Positions 63,340 to 64,000 of a stretch of DNA of 64,000 nucleotides are shown piece by piece. This DNA comes from Diplonema japonicum (taxonomy: Eukaryota > Euglenozoa > Diplonemea > Diplonemida > Diplonemidae): NCBI GenBank assembly GCA_964019335.1, contig OZ025703.1, forward strand, positions 62,001 to 126,000, read 5' to 3'. The notes below the pieces were generated by a model that was not told where the DNA came from, did not search any database, and saw nothing but the letters and a program-made list of their open reading frames with translations. The position numbers and the translations under genes are program-made. Each line of letters opens with the position of its first letter. Within the stretch, counting starts at the first letter, position 1.

Positions 63340-64000
63340 GGTGGAGTGCTGACCTCCGGCTCACGGAACTGAAGAGAGCAGCAGTGGGGAGTTCCCACTG
63401 CTGACGTCTGGTGTTGTGCAAGAGGAAGGGCCAGAGGAAGGAACGGCAGACCTAGGACCGCATGTGCGGTGGTATTATTAGATGAGCCACAGCATTTTCT
63501 TGTCTGTTGTTGCACGGCTTCCTCCCCCTCTCCTTATTATCGCGTTTTTTTTTTTCTTTTCTCCTGGTACTTCTCTTTCTGTCCTCCTTTTTTAATGTAC
63601 AAAAAAAAAAATGTAAAGTGGGATTTAAACTACACTTTCAGCTCCTCTCTCTCCTCTCCTCTCCCTCCCCGGTTTGATACACAGTGCTTTTTTTTTTCTA
63701 TCCCCTCCCTGACAAAAAAAAATGACAAAAGAAGAAAGCGCCATCTATCCAAAAAAAAAAAAAAAAAAAAAAGAGTTTTCCCAGAAAGAGAAGTTGGAGG
63801 GAGGGGTGTGGGGCGAGTTAAGGTTTAAAAGAAAAAAAAGTGCTGAGGGGGTTAACTTCTCCCCCCTTTTTTTTTGTAAGGTGTTTGTACTCTCTTGTTC
63901 ATATGGTATGGGTTTTGTTCCTTTTTTTTTCACTTTTTTTTTTTTACAACACCCCCCTCCTTCCCCCCGCCTCATGTACTTTTTTTTTTTTTTCGTATTG
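63340..64000. other. Intergenic spacer to window end
   Basis: Mixed sequence to about 63480, then T/C/A runs. No gene or RNA seen. Confidence 0.5.

Noticed and set aside
1-64000. CRISPR arrays, bacterial operons or Shine-Dalgarno sites
   Set aside because: Spliceosomal introns and eukaryotic-type genes show this is nuclear DNA, and no spaced direct-repeat array is present.

Overview
This window is nuclear DNA from a single-celled eukaryote. I see 25 protein-coding loci (24 apparently intact, 1 decayed), all on the + strand. Many are split by very short GT-AG introns (30 inferred, mostly 33-85 nt). Several start codons lie just after a pyrimidine-rich tract ending in AG. Intergenic DNA is dominated by homopolymer runs of all four bases. 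One-strand gene order, pyrimidine-AG sites before ATGs and a tandem ADF/cofilin array together suggest polycistronic transcription with spliced-leader trans-splicing. Euglenozoa is my best guess, perhaps a diplonemid because cis-introns are present. A dinoflagellate-like lineage is the alternative, but the canonical splice sites argue against it. No spliced-leader, rRNA or convincing tRNA gene is present, so the assignment is inference.

Layout: 1-5573, 3' part of a giant secreted GH18 chitinase-like protein. 5574-8885, repeat-rich spacer. 8886-14187, IQ-motif protein, a protein with six FYG/LW repeats and a PDZ-like domain, and a coiled-coil protein. 14188-16055, spacer with a 0.6-kb inverted-repeat element. 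16056-28978, HECT ubiquitin ligase, SAC3/GANP mRNA-export protein, LisH-CTLH-WD40 protein, RND/Patched-type membrane protein. 28979-36368, mitochondrial Cpn10, YvcK/CofD-like protein, two Cys-rich single-pass membrane proteins and a probably mitochondrial helical-repeat protein. 36369-39954, spacer with palindromes and a decayed tyrosine-recombinase gene. 39955-48551, reticulon-like protein, PH/SAM-like protein, metacaspase with p10 placed before p20, membrane protein with an ADP-ribosyltransferase-like tail, chromo-RING protein, BRCT protein. 48680-50570, three near-identical ADF/cofilin genes. 51037-63339, long kinesin with FHA-like domain and a very long coiled-coil protein.

The genes do not form one pathway. 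They are a typical housekeeping mixture: cytoskeleton (cofilins, kinesin, IQ and coiled-coil proteins), ubiquitin system (HECT, RING, perhaps the LisH/CTLH protein), mRNA export, mitochondrion and membrane/cell surface. The most unusual items are the permuted (type III-like) metacaspase, the decayed recombinase between two palindromes, the TIR-bounded element at 14532-15133, a 97%-identical non-coding repeat in two copies, and the exon-matched FYG/LW repeat protein.
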